A stretch of DNA of 64,000 nucleotides from Herpetosiphon aurantiacus DSM 785 (lineage in GTDB: Bacteria > Chloroflexota > Chloroflexia > Chloroflexales > Herpetosiphonaceae). Both the position numbers and the translations under genes were made by a program. How positions within the stretch are numbered: position 1 is the first letter of the stretch; each line of letters opens with the position of its first letter. Shown here piece after piece: positions 7,662 through 16,734 of this stretch. The notes beneath the pieces are model-generated. The model saw nothing but the letters and a program-made list of their open reading frames with translations. It searched no databases and was not told the origin of the DNA. The stretch covers positions 1,999,199 to 2,063,198 of the forward strand of contig CP000875.1 of the NCBI GenBank assembly GCA_000018565.1, read 5' to 3'.

Positions 7662-9533
7662 TAGTGCTGGCGAACCCTGTTTGTGCAGCACTGGGCTGAA
7701 ACGAACCAACGATCATTGGTGGCTATGGAGCCGTGTCTGTTCACGTATCTGAGACAGAGCAGGCGGTGGACGGAGGGCCACAAAGCGCGACGTTTGGGTT
7801 TGGTGACGCGACCCACCGGTCACCCATGCCACACTCCTCAGCAGATTCAGCGCACACGCGGTCAGCACATGCTGGAGTCGCGTTTTCGCCATCCCACCAT
7901 AGCGACTCTGCCGCATCCCACAGACTCGGGTTGCTTGCGACATTAGTCCCTCGACTCCCGCCCGTTTTGCATACTGCCGTTTGAAGGCATCGGTTGTTTG
8001 GGCGTGCCGCCGCTGCTGAAGGACTTCATGCTGTTCTCGGGGGCGGAGCGAAAGGCCTCGTGCTGCGGTTGCCGTATGCGTACACTGTGTTCGGACTGGA
8101 CACGCTCGGCAGTCACGCGGTCGAAACGTCACGCGAATGGCAGGATTCCCGTGTCGATCCTGATGCGAAATCCATTTGGTACTTGCGTGTCCTTGGGGAC
8201 AAATGACCACCTTCGCGTCCCAATCGACCTGAAATCGCGTGATATCGAAGGCGGTCGGGTCTTTCGCTTGCCAGGCACTATCGCGAGCAATTGGCCCGCA
8301 CAGTGTAATCCCATAGGTGGACTGGCTGGTGAGCATCGCTGCTGCATCGGTATAGCCCGTATCAACAAGATGGGTGCTGGGAAGGAGATCATGGCGAGCA
8401 AGGCCCTCATGAATCTGGTCTAAGACTTCACCATCACGAATCGTGGATGGCGTGGTAAGCACATGCGTGATGAGGCAGGGCAGATCAGCATCGAAGGTTT
8501 CAGTCAGATGCACTTTGTATCCCGTCCATTCCATATTGCGTTTCGTGCTGTACTGCGCATCGCGATCATAGGGCGAATGAATGCGCATCCTGCTCGGTGG
8601 CATATCAGCCACTTCACGCCAGCGAACTGGTCCATTGGGGGCATGGTATTGTTGCCACCAAACGCGACGAAGGATGCATACGGCGGGATGAACGTGCAGT
8701 TCACGCGGGGCAGTCGGTGCCGCAAGGAGGGTGAGGAGTTCAAACCCATCGGCTCCAATCTGCTCGGCAAGACGTTGACGGTCGGCGGCTGCCTTCGGAA
8801 AGCGATATGCATCAGCACGTGGCCCATAGCGATCAAACCACGGCGGTGGAATCTGGCAGCGGACCCATGCGGGAGCCACGGTTGCGAGCGCATTGAGGGT
8901 GGCACGCATCGTTTCGCCAAGACATTCAATGCGACTCAGGCCACGAACTGCCGCGAGGACATGGGTCGAATCGGTGCGTTGTTGCCCGCGTGTTCGCAGT
9001 AATCCGTAATCGCGAAGGCGCTCCAGCAGGGTTTCAAAGAGGATAGACGCACCATCTCCCGCCACAAGCCGGGCGCGGAACTCGCTGAGGACGGAGGCAT
9101 CAAAGCCACGATCAGCAAGCGGAAGGCCCAAGACATATTTCCAATCAATGCGCATCCGCACGGCATCGGCGGCTTGGCGATCGGGGAGATCTTCCATGAA
9201 CTGGAGGATGGTGACCATGGCGAGTCGTGCTGGCGCGAGGGCCGGTTGACCAGTATGGGAAAAGAGCGTGCTGAATTGCTGATTGTCAAACAGCATGCCA
9301 AAGTGATCACGGAGGTGCATGAGTCGGTTGCCATGTGGAGCAATGGCGTGTGCCAATTCAACGGTGTCCTCAGGAATGGGATAGTCACCAAACAACGCCG
9401 CACGCATGGTCATGGATTCGGCTCCCTTTCGCACCGGTGGTGCATCCATCAACAGAGCAGATTCCATGATAGCCGAAGATCGCGGGCAAGAGACCGTACT
9501 GCACCGCACAAACAGGGTTCGCTAGCACTATCA
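7659..9533. mobile_element. IS1182-family insertion sequence, 1,875 bp, apparently complete
   Basis: The ends are inverted repeats: the left end reads TGATAGTGCTGGCGAACCCT from 7659 and the right end, read inward from 9533, is TGATAGTGCTAGCGAACCCT. Identity continues to about 28-30 bases with one or two mismatches. AGCA is duplicated at 7655-7658 and 9534-9537 as target site duplication. One long transposase gene fills the element on the minus strand. The insertion lies in the last codons of the Ig-like gene, which becomes continuous when the element and one AGCA copy are removed. The precise ends and undamaged ORF point to a recent insertion. Confidence 0.92.
7713..9413 (-). CDS. IS1182-family transposase (DDE)
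   Basis: A transposase of 566 residues. The N-terminal DUF772-like region includes FSTLFSHTGQPALAPARLAM, TILQFMEDLPDRQAADAVR and DWKYVLGLPL. The DDE catalytic core starts with QRTDSTHVLAAVRGL, followed by THLVDTGYTDAAAML and the CP-rich DCRACPVRTQCTHT segment. The region GLRPREQHEVLQ-like to KRAGVEGLMSQATRVCGMRQ near the end carries the last acidic residue (VEG). The start is the ATG at 9413, with GGGAG eight bases upstream; longer in-frame starts reach nearly to the terminal repeat and lack a ribosome site. No frameshift or stop is seen, so the enzyme may be active. Confidence 0.92.
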   Translation of the reverse strand: MTMRAALFGDYPIPEDTVELAHAIAPHGNRLMHLRDHFGMLFDNQQFSTLFSHTGQPALAPARLAMVTILQFMEDLPDRQAADAVRMRIDWKYVLGLPLADRGFDASVLSEFRARLVAGDGASILFETLLERLRDYGLLRTRGQQRTDSTHVLAAVRGLSRIECLGETMRATLNALATVAPAWVRCQIPPPWFDRYGPRADAYRFPKAAADRQRLAEQIGADGFELLTLLAAPTAPRELHVHPAVCILRRVWWQQYHAPNGPVRWREVADMPPSRMRIHSPYDRDAQYSTKRNMEWTGYKVHLTETFDADLPCLITHVLTTPSTIRDGEVLDQIHEGLARHDLLPSTHLVDTGYTDAAAMLTSQSTYGITLCGPIARDSAWQAKDPTAFDITRFQVDWDAKVVICPQGHASTKWISHQDRHGNPAIRVTFRPRDCRACPVRTQCTHTATAARGLSLRPREQHEVLQQRRHAQTTDAFKRQYAKRAGVEGLMSQATRVCGMRQSRYGGMAKTRLQHVLTACALNLLRSVAWVTGGSRHQTQTSRFVALRPPPALSQIREQTRLHSHQ

Positions 9534-9576
9534 AGCATTTGGTGATATCTTTTGGTTTGACTTAACAATTAACTAG
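9534..9576 (+). pseudogene. Severed 3' end of the Ig-like gene
   Basis: The first four bases are the target duplication AGCA. Thereafter TTT GGT GAT ATC TTT TGG and so on encode FGDIFWFDLTIN followed by TAG at 9574-9576. These twelve residues match the end of an NBR1-type Ig domain and are in frame with the gene upstream of the insertion element. Confidence 0.8.
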
Positions 9577-9600
9577 CCAATTACCATCAGCATTTACTAG

Positions 9601-9631
9601 AATACCTTCGAGCGGTTGGCTTGAGGGTATT
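9601..9631 (+). terminator. Terminator-like hairpin after the severed Ig-like gene
   Basis: A 13-bp stem with wobble pairs (9601-9613 with 9619-9631, AATACC to GGTATT) has a 5-base loop and is followed by TCTTGTTTA. It lies 25 bases after the native TAG and was probably the terminator of the gene before the insertion. Confidence 0.45.
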
Positions 9632-9741
9632 TCTTGTTTAGCCATTCACTCAAACCGCGAAGCTTGGCCAAATTTGAGCATAGTAGTGCCCAAAATCGCG
9701 TATAATCAACCAAATACCTAATGCAGCAGAATGGAGCACCC

Positions 9742-11397
9742 ATGCACTATGATGCCGATGTGGTCATTGTTGGAGCAGGTTTGGCAGGGCTGGTGGCCGC
9801 TGCTGAGCTAGCCGATGCCGGCAAAAAGGTGATCTTGGTTGATCAAGAATCCGAGCAAAATCTTGGTGGTCAAGCATTTTGGTCGTTTGGTGGTTTATTT
9901 CTCGTCGATTCCCCAGAACAACGTCGCCTCAAAATCAAAGATTCCTATGAATTAGCGTTACAAGATTGGCTAGGAACTGCCGCGTTTGATCGGCCTGAAG
10001 ATTATTGGCCGCGCAAGTGGGCTGAGGCGTATTTGGCCTTTGCTGCTGGCGAAAAACGCCAATGGCTCTATGATCAAGGGATGCGCTTTTTTCCTGTGGT
10101 TGGCTGGGCTGAACGTGGTGGCTATGGGGCAATTGGCCATGGCAATTCGGTGCCACGCTTTCATATTACGTGGGGCACTGGCCCAGGTGTCGTTGCACCA
10201 TTCGAGCGCCGCGTGCGAGCTGCCGCCCAAAAAGGTTTGATCACGCTTAAATTTCGCCATCGGGTCAATCAATTATTGCTCAATGGCGGGGCAATCGCGG
10301 GCATCGAGGGCGATATTTTGGAGCCAAGCAGCCTGCCACGCGGTGCACCAAGCTCGCGCAAGGTCGTCGGCAGCTTCACATTTCATGCACAAGCCGTAAT
10401 TGTAACTTCAGGCGGTATCGGCGCAAACCACGATTTAGTACGCAAAAATTGGCCTGAACGGCTGGGCCAAGCTCCCAAAACCATGGTTGCTGGTGTGCCC
10501 GATTATGTTGATGGCCGCATGCTGGCAATTACCGAGGCTGCTGGTGGCACGATTATCAACCCTGATCGGATGTGGCATTATACCGAGGGCTTGCAAAATT
10601 GGAAGCCAATCTGGACTAACCATGGGATTCGGATTTTGCCCGGGCCATCGTCGATGTGGTTCGATGCGCTTGGTCAGCGATTACCAGTGCCACTTTTCCC
10701 TGGCTTCGATAGCCTTGGCACACTCAAACATTTGATGCACACTGGCTACGACTATAGCTGGTTTATTCTGACTCAAAAAATTATCGAAAAAGAATTTGCG
10801 CTCTCTGGATCGGAGCAAAACCCCGATTTGACCAACAAAAGCGTACGCCAAGTGCTCGGTCGGGTCTTACCGGGCGCAACTCCGCCAGTCGAAGCATTCA
10901 AACGCCATGGAGCCGATTTTGTTGTGCGCGATAATTTGGCCGATTTGATCAAAGGTATGAATGCCCTGACCGCAGAGCCATTGCTGGACGCGGCGGCGAT
11001 TGAGCGCGAAATTCAGGCACGCGACCGCGAAATGACCAACCCATTTACCAAAGATATGCAAATTACGGCTTTGCGCGGTGCTCGTAACTACATCGGCGAC
11101 AAATTGATTCGGGTTGCCAAACCGCACAAAATTTTAGATCGCAGCGCTGGGCCATTGATTGCGGTGCGTTTGAATATTCTGACCCGCAAAAGCTTAGGTG
11201 GCCTGCAAACCGATCTTTCGGCACGGGTGATTGGCCAAGATGGACAGCCGATCAGCGGTTTATATGCTGCTGGTGAGGTAGCAGGCTTTGGCGGCGGTGG
11301 CATGCATGGCTATCGTTCGCTCGAAGGCACTTTCCTTGGGGGCTGCATTTTCTCTGGGCGCACCGCCGGAAGGGCAGCGGCTGAGGCTTTAGCTTAA
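9742..11397 (+). CDS. FAD-binding dehydrogenase (fumarate reductase/3-ketosteroid dehydrogenase-like)
   Basis: A 551-residue flavoprotein with an N-terminal Rossmann fold, DVVIVGAGLAGLVAAAELA, and the acidic end of the second strand in VILVDQE. A flavin-contact segment NLGGQAFWSFGGLFLVDSP follows. The C-terminal GLYAAGEVAGFGGGGMHGYR contacts FAD, and LEGTFLGGCIFSGRTAGRAA closes the fold. Length and motifs match the group usually annotated as putative FAD-binding dehydrogenase, related to the succinate dehydrogenase/fumarate reductase flavoprotein and to 3-ketosteroid-delta1-dehydrogenases. The substrate is not known. The ATG at 9742 is chosen because GGAG lies five bases upstream; an ATG 21 bases earlier has none. 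It is a single gene ending in a bidirectional terminator. Confidence 0.88.
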   Translation: MHYDADVVIVGAGLAGLVAAAELADAGKKVILVDQESEQNLGGQAFWSFGGLFLVDSPEQRRLKIKDSYELALQDWLGTAAFDRPEDYWPRKWAEAYLAFAAGEKRQWLYDQGMRFFPVVGWAERGGYGAIGHGNSVPRFHITWGTGPGVVAPFERRVRAAAQKGLITLKFRHRVNQLLLNGGAIAGIEGDILEPSSLPRGAPSSRKVVGSFTFHAQAVIVTSGGIGANHDLVRKNWPERLGQAPKTMVAGVPDYVDGRMLAITEAAGGTIINPDRMWHYTEGLQNWKPIWTNHGIRILPGPSSMWFDALGQRLPVPLFPGFDSLGTLKHLMHTGYDYSWFILTQKIIEKEFALSGSEQNPDLTNKSVRQVLGRVLPGATPPVEAFKRHGADFVVRDNLADLIKGMNALTAEPLLDAAAIEREIQARDREMTNPFTKDMQITALRGARNYIGDKLIRVAKPHKILDRSAGPLIAVRLNILTRKSLGGLQTDLSARVIGQDGQPISGLYAAGEVAGFGGGGMHGYRSLEGTFLGGCIFSGRTAGRAAAEALA

Positions 11398-11400
11398 TTA

Positions 11401-11438
11401 TTTGAGCGGCTTCGATCAAAAACTTGAAGCCGCTCAAA
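11401..11438. terminator. Bidirectional terminator
   Basis: A perfect 13-bp stem (11401-11413 TTTGAGCGGCTTC with 11426-11438) with a 12-base loop and A/T flanks lies between two convergent genes. Confidence 0.8.
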
Positions 11439-11451
11439 TTCAGCTGATCAT

Positions 11452-12414
11452 TTAAAGCACATTAATCACTATTTTACCCTGAGCATGGCCAGCCCCAAGG
11501 TAGCGCAGTGCTTCAGCTGCCTCGGGCAAGCGGTAACAACGATCAATGACGGGCTTAAGTTGGCCTGACTCTAACAACTGTTGAAGCTTCAATAAGGTCG
11601 TATGGCGAATCGGCGCAACCCCCAGAAATTGCAACGTCTTGCTAGTTCCTAGCGATAGTATGCGGCCTAAAGCGACCGCTTGCAGAATTTGCGGTAAAGC
11701 ACCGCCAATTGCAATATATCGGCCAGTCGGCGTAAGCGCTTTACGATAGGTGAAAATCGATTGATAGCCATTGACTCCAAGTATCAGATCATAACGTTGA
11801 CGATGCTGGCGCAAATCCTCACGGCTATAATCAATCCAATGGCTGGCTCCGCTCGCTTGGGCAATGTCAGCATTGCGCGAACTACAGACCGCAGTTACTT
11901 CAGCGCCATAGGCTTTGGCAATTTGGATGGCAAAGCTGCCAACCGCCCCCGAAGCGCCATTGATCAACACCCGCTGCCCAGCTTGGATCTTGCCCAAATC
12001 GCTCAGAGCGTAGATTGCGGTGAATGCTGCCACAGGAGTTGCCGCTGCTGCCTCAAATGCAACATTCGCAGGTTTCAAGACCAGCTGATCTTCGGTTGCA
12101 CATACATATTCCGCTAACGAGCCTTGAGCTGTGCCAAAAACTGCATCACCAGGCTTAAATTTAGTTACCTGCGGGCCAACCGCCTCAACCCAGCCAGCGA
12201 GATCTAAGCCAAGCGAGTTGATTTTTGGCTTGTGCAAAGCTCCATTCAACATGCGAATCATGATTGGCCCAGTCATTTGATTCCAATCGAGGGTATTAAT
12301 TGAAGCTGAATGGACTTTGATCAATACGTGATTAGCTTGAAGCGAAGGGCGTTCAACCTCACGTAATTGGAGTACGTTTGGGTTGCCATATTCATAAAAA
12401 AGCATTGCTTTCAT
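11452..12414 (-). CDS. NAD(P)-dependent MDR-family oxidoreductase (quinone oxidoreductase-like)
   Basis: A 320-residue medium-chain dehydrogenase/reductase. The GroES-like N-terminal domain contains VLIKVHSASINTLDWNQMTG and LGLDLAGWVEAVG, and lacks the zinc-binding cysteine pattern of true alcohol dehydrogenases. The cofactor domain contains RVLINGASGAVGSFAIQIAK, the AxxGxxG-type NADPH motif of quinone oxidoreductases, followed by YGAEVTAVCSSRN. The C-terminal RYLGAGHAQGKIVINVL is typical of the group. Likely NADPH-dependent reduction of quinones or enones; the substrate cannot be read. The ATG at 12414 has AGGA upstream. Monocistronic. Confidence 0.87.
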   Translation of the reverse strand: MKAMLFYEYGNPNVLQLREVERPSLQANHVLIKVHSASINTLDWNQMTGPIMIRMLNGALHKPKINSLGLDLAGWVEAVGPQVTKFKPGDAVFGTAQGSLAEYVCATEDQLVLKPANVAFEAAAATPVAAFTAIYALSDLGKIQAGQRVLINGASGAVGSFAIQIAKAYGAEVTAVCSSRNADIAQASGASHWIDYSREDLRQHRQRYDLILGVNGYQSIFTYRKALTPTGRYIAIGGALPQILQAVALGRILSLGTSKTLQFLGVAPIRHTTLLKLQQLLESGQLKPVIDRCYRLPEAAEALRYLGAGHAQGKIVINVL

Positions 12415-12461
12415 CGAAATTCCTATATTTGCTAGCTGCAATAGTTCATATGATAAAGGGT

Positions 12462-12664
12462 GGAATGCCCCTCGCTCGCCGCAGTGGGAGACTTACAAGG
12501 GTAGGTTGTTAACAATGATTTGGATGGGATTTACCGCCGATTGGCATGCCCTCACCCCCTGACTCCCTCTCCCGCACGCGAGGCGAGGGGGAATCCCTCG
12601 ATCATGATCCTTGGAACGCCCCTCGCCCGCCGCAGTGGGAGAGGGGTTGGGGGTGAGGGAACTT
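12462..12664. repeat. Dispersed GC-rich palindromic repeat, family A (one full copy and one fragment)
   Basis: A full copy at about 12526-12664 starts with CCGATTGGCATGCCC, contains CCCTCACCCCCTGACTCCCT, and ends with CGCCGCAGTGGGAGAGG and GGGGGTGAGGGAA; its ends are inverted copies of each other. A fragment with CGCCGCAGTGGGAG lies at 12462-12491. Other copies are at 31096, 32795, 33301, 35605 and 50216. The copy ends seven bases before the stop of the next gene. Confidence 0.8.
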
Positions 12665-12670
12665 ACCAAC

Positions 12671-13414
12671 CTATCCTTCAACCTTGACACCTTTGATCAG
12701 CAGCCAAAGGCAAATTGAGGCTTCGCCCAGAAATGAGGGAATTTGGATGAAGGGAAAAAGACTGGCAGCAATATGGGGAGCAAGGATGCTGATAAAGCAA
12801 TTGATCACATAAGCTGCGCCCCCAAGCGCCAACAATACCCCAACGAAGCGCGGCAAAATCCGTGAGCGTAGAATTAACATGCCAGCAGTTAAGCAATAAC
12901 AGCCGACAAAGGCCAAACTCAGGTTAAAGCCGGTTGTTTCCAATTCGAGGGTGCTGGCGGCATGCAAATACAGTTGTTCTGTTGGCATTCCGTTGGCATA
13001 ACGGGTACTTTGCAACAAAATTAATGGCTCAAAGTGGTTGAGCAAATTGACACTCTCGATCGCCACGGCCACCAGAATAAAAAACAACACCATTCGTGCT
13101 AAGCTCTGGTTCGCCCGCCGAAACAGATCATAGAAAATCGCTGCCAAGGGAATATTGCACAAGGCAATAATTAAATGTACTGCCAAACCCATACGATAGA
13201 GGCTCGGCTGGGTTTGAATATTGAGGGCCGTTGCTGCCGCATCATTGACCACAATCAGGGCGGCTGGTACAAACCCCACCGCAAACAGGCCACCAATGAT
13301 AATTAACAGGTAGATTGCGCCAGCCATGCGCGATTTAAAACGCAGTCCAGCCAAATCTGGTTGAGGTTGCTCGGCAGTGTGTGGAAGGCTGATTCGTCCA
13401 GTTTGAAGTTTCAT
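12671..13414 (-). CDS. DUF4386-like membrane protein
   Basis: A 247-residue protein with six or seven hydrophobic segments, for example MAGAIYLLIIIGGLFAVGF, MGLAVHLIIALCNIPLAAIF and FVGVLLALGGAAYVINCF. The RMAGAIYLLIIIGG opening and the spacing of helices resemble the DUF4386 family of unknown function, found in many Gram-positive bacteria and Chloroflexota. The ATG at 13414 follows GGAG by six bases. It lies back to back with family A repeats downstream. No partner gene is obvious, and no enzymatic motif is seen. Confidence 0.72.
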   Translation of the reverse strand: MKLQTGRISLPHTAEQPQPDLAGLRFKSRMAGAIYLLIIIGGLFAVGFVPAALIVVNDAAATALNIQTQPSLYRMGLAVHLIIALCNIPLAAIFYDLFRRANQSLARMVLFFILVAVAIESVNLLNHFEPLILLQSTRYANGMPTEQLYLHAASTLELETTGFNLSLAFVGCYCLTAGMLILRSRILPRFVGVLLALGGAAYVINCFISILAPHIAASLFPFIQIPSFLGEASICLWLLIKGVKVEG

Positions 13415-13517
13415 TGTTGTCTCCATCAAGCGATAATTGCTTGGGCCAGCATAGCCGATGGAGCAGCAACAACTCATAGCTCTAAAGAACTATTGGAAAG
13501 GACTAATCAGTAAATCT

Positions 13518-16130
13518 TTACAATATGGCAAGCTCTTGGGCTTTGGCCACCGCCAAAGTGCGATTATTAACGCTGAGTTTGCCATAAATATTGCGCACAT
13601 GGGCTTTGACCGTATACAGCGAAAGATACAATTGATCAGCAATCGCCTGATTCGAAAGCCCAGCAGCAATCAAACCCAATACCTCAAGCTCGCGCTCACT
13701 TAATGGCTCGATCAGCGCAACTTGAGCGCTTGGCATCAATGGCATTTGCCCAAAGGCGGCTAAAATTTGGCGAGCATAAGCATTACCCAACCCACGCCCA
13801 ATCAACTCGCGCAATAGCTGTTTCAACTCTGGCCCTTCATCAATAAAAATTCTTATCAAGCCACCTGGTTCAGCCATGGCCAAAGCCGCTTGTAATGTAC
13901 GAAGTGCAGGCGCTTTTTGGCCTTGTTGTTGCTGGGCTACGGCCTGCAAAATCAAGCCATGCAGCTGTTGATCAAGCCAGCCCTTGGCTTGAAATTGCTC
14001 GATCAAGGGTTGTAGTAATTCCAAAGCCGCCGCCGCATTGGCCTGAGCGAGCAAAACTTTCGCCTGAATTAATGGGGAATCAATTGTTTGGGCTAATTCG
14101 GCGGCGGCCTGAAGCTCTGCTTGCGCCAACAGCACGCCAATCTGGGTCGTGATAATCTCTGGAAGCCGCTGAGTAAAGTTCTGTTGACGCACCGTTTGGG
14201 CCAGTTGCCCCAGCTTGGTCGCAGCCTGTTCGTTGGCTCTCCGCGCCAGTTGCAAGCGCACCAACCAAATTTCGCAAATAATCGAACGATCAATCAAGCG
14301 GTCGTATTGCTGGGCTAAATCAAGGCTTTGTTGGGCATAACGCTCAGCGGCATCTAGCTGATTCCATTGATAATAAATTCGCGCTAAACCTAAGTAGGCT
14401 TCGTAGATAATTTGCAGCGGTTGCTCGCCCGCCAATGCAAGAATTTGCTGGTAGGTTGCAGCGGCTTGATACAGTTGATTTTCTGATTCTTGCAGCTGGC
14501 CCAGACCAATCGTTGCCAAAATTCGGATAAAGCTGCTACCCGATGCTTGGGCCAAACTAACAGATTTGGTCAGGGCTTGGCGTGCCGCCGCCCGATCGCC
14601 ATGAGCCAAATAGCCAAAGCCCAACGTCCAGTAGGCCGAGGTCAGCGAAAACACATTATCAGCGGCCAAATATTCTAATGCTCGCTGCGATTGCGCCAGC
14701 GTTGACGCGAATTGGTATTGAGCCAACAACAAAATTGCCCGCGATGCTGCAATCTGGCCAATTAAGTTGCGCGTTTGATGATCATCTGGGAAGCTTTGGA
14801 GCGCGGCTTCGGCAGCAGCAAGTTTTTCGGCAACACCGGAGGTTTGGCCAAGCATCAACATCAACGACGCATGCCGCCACCACAACGAGGGCTGCTGCTC
14901 AAAAACACTTTTTGGCACAGTTGCCAACCAATCGAGCAAGGTTGTGACCGTACCGCGAAAGTGTAACGAAATCTGCTGCTGATCAATCAAGCGTTCGATA
15001 TGCGCAACATCATTGGCAGCGGCGGCATGGCGAAAGGCCTCAATCCCAAATCCATGAGCCTCGTACCAATGACTGGCTCGTCGATGCAACTCAGGCAGAT
15101 CATGGCCTAATGAGCTAATCGCCAAGCGCTGGCGCAGCAAATCGGCAAATAAATGGTGATAGCGATACCAATGGCGTTCATGATCGAGCGGCACGATAAA
15201 CAGATTGGCACGTTCAAGATAGGCTAAAGTTGCCGCGCCCGAAGCAGGAGCAGCAGCCAAAACTGCCTCACACAACGAGCCACACATCCGATCAAGCAGC
15301 GAAGTAACCAACAAAAATGTCTGGATCTCGGCAGGTTGTTGCTGTAATACCTCTTCAAGCAAATAATCCAATACAAACCGATGATTGCCAGTAAAGCCAT
15401 CAATCAGCGGGCTTGATGCTTGCTGGCCTTGCATGGAAATTGCCGCCAATTGCAAGCCAGTAATCCAGCCTTCAGTTTGATCGGTAAGGGCTTGGCTTGC
15501 TGATGCTAAAAGATCTAATTCCATTGTTTGGCTGAGAAATTGGTGGGCTTCCGCGACCGTGAAGCGTAAATCGGCCACGCGCAGTTCAGTTAATTGATGG
15601 CGTGCTCGAAGCCGTGCCAAGGGCAGATCAGGCTCCTCGCGGGTAATAACAACGATTTGCAATTGGGGTGGCAAGCGTTCAAGCAGCAAGCGCATGGCCT
15701 CAGCAATTGGTTTGGCCGTCAGCCAATGGTAATCATCAAGCACTAAAATCGATTGTTGCTCAATTGTCGCCAGCTGATTCAGCAGCAAGAACAAGATGGT
15801 TTCAGTTGAGGGCAATTCTGGGGCTTGTAACCGCTGAATAATTTCTAAGCCAAATGTTGGCTCAATTGTTTGTAAGGCTGCGACAAGATACACCAAAAAC
15901 CGCGCCAGATCATTATCGTTTTGATCAAGCGTCAGCCAGGCGACAGGCTGCTTGCAATTCGCAATCCACTGACTTACAAGCATCGTTTTGCCAAAGCCAG
16001 CCGGAGCCGACACCACCGTTAAACGCCGATCATGACGTTCTTTCAAGCGTTCGAGCAGCTGCGAACGCACGACACCATTCAAACGCGGAACTGGAATATA
16101 GCATTTAGTCGTTAATATTGGCATCACCAT
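13518..16130 (-). CDS. LuxR-family, MalT-like ATP-dependent transcriptional regulator
   Basis: An 870-residue STAND-type regulator. Residues 41-50 form the P-loop (SAPAGFGKTM), ILVLDDYHWL near residue 155 is Walker B, and the NB-ARC-like segment extends to about residue 340. The middle third is helical and TPR-like, rich in Ala, Leu and Gln, and probably senses a ligand or partner. The C-terminus (about 810-870) is a LuxR helix-turn-helix: LSERELEVLGLIAAGLSNQA followed by YLSLYTVKAHVRNIYGKL. Such proteins activate transcription after binding ATP and an inducer, as MalT does with maltotriose. The inducer here is unknown. MVMPIL offers starts at 16130 and 16124; AAGG sits closer to the optimal distance for the second, so the true start is uncertain by two residues. 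Neighbours give no clear target. Confidence 0.92.
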   Translation of the reverse strand: MVMPILTTKCYIPVPRLNGVVRSQLLERLKERHDRRLTVVSAPAGFGKTMLVSQWIANCKQPVAWLTLDQNDNDLARFLVYLVAALQTIEPTFGLEIIQRLQAPELPSTETILFLLLNQLATIEQQSILVLDDYHWLTAKPIAEAMRLLLERLPPQLQIVVITREEPDLPLARLRARHQLTELRVADLRFTVAEAHQFLSQTMELDLLASASQALTDQTEGWITGLQLAAISMQGQQASSPLIDGFTGNHRFVLDYLLEEVLQQQPAEIQTFLLVTSLLDRMCGSLCEAVLAAAPASGAATLAYLERANLFIVPLDHERHWYRYHHLFADLLRQRLAISSLGHDLPELHRRASHWYEAHGFGIEAFRHAAAANDVAHIERLIDQQQISLHFRGTVTTLLDWLATVPKSVFEQQPSLWWRHASLMLMLGQTSGVAEKLAAAEAALQSFPDDHQTRNLIGQIAASRAILLLAQYQFASTLAQSQRALEYLAADNVFSLTSAYWTLGFGYLAHGDRAAARQALTKSVSLAQASGSSFIRILATIGLGQLQESENQLYQAAATYQQILALAGEQPLQIIYEAYLGLARIYYQWNQLDAAERYAQQSLDLAQQYDRLIDRSIICEIWLVRLQLARRANEQAATKLGQLAQTVRQQNFTQRLPEIITTQIGVLLAQAELQAAAELAQTIDSPLIQAKVLLAQANAAAALELLQPLIEQFQAKGWLDQQLHGLILQAVAQQQQGQKAPALRTLQAALAMAEPGGLIRIFIDEGPELKQLLRELIGRGLGNAYARQILAAFGQMPLMPSAQVALIEPLSERELEVLGLIAAGLSNQAIADQLYLSLYTVKAHVRNIYGKLSVNNRTLAVAKAQELAIL

Positions 16131-16258
16131 GGCCTTAATTATAAAGCAAACCGTTCAGGTCAGCCTCGCAAACCAGTGCGTTTGCTATAATCAGACGCAA
16201 TCTGAGCGCTTATTTTGTAGATGGCGCTAGCTAAGATTTAATAGTTGTGGGAGCATTT

Positions 16259-16726
16259 ATGGTGAAGGTGTCAATCGTGCAGCCAGCTAATAGCACTGGC
16301 GAATTACTGGCTGACTATGATCGTTCAAGTAAAATCATTTCAGTCTACAATCCGCTACCACGGCAATGGGCATATACGATTAATGTTGATCATCAATTAA
16401 CCATTGATCTTGATGCCCAAGGTTGGGTGGCAAATATTGATCTGTTTGCTAAACCGCGCTTAAATCATACAATCGTTGTCCCGTACAATGCTAAGCGTGG
16501 GGCAATTCAATGTGCCATTCCACAATCAGGCGAGCGATTTATCCCAAACCCAATCGTTGTTGAAACTGATCAAGCACGTCGATTAATTCGTATAAGCCTT
16601 GATCCAACCAACGATCCTGAGCAAGGGCAATGGCTCAAAACCTCAGAGCAGGTCTATTTGCAGATCAACGCTGATCTACTTCGTACAATTGTGATCGATT
16701 TTGGAACAAAAGGACTATGGGATTGA
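16259..16726 (+). CDS. Hypothetical protein
   Basis: 155 residues, not recognised. GGGAG five bases upstream fixes the ATG at 16259. The protein is mainly beta-strand in character with many Ile, Val and Asp, no signal peptide and no membrane segment. Sequences such as KIISVYNPLPRQWAYTINVD and QGQWLKTSEQVYLQINADLL suggest a compact beta-sandwich. It is monocistronic, and the stop is nine bases from the stop of the convergent gene. Codon use looks like that of its neighbours. Confidence 0.6.
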   Translation: MVKVSIVQPANSTGELLADYDRSSKIISVYNPLPRQWAYTINVDHQLTIDLDAQGWVANIDLFAKPRLNHTIVVPYNAKRGAIQCAIPQSGERFIPNPIVVETDQARRLIRISLDPTNDPEQGQWLKTSEQVYLQINADLLRTIVIDFGTKGLWD

Positions 16727-16734
16727 GCTTATAC

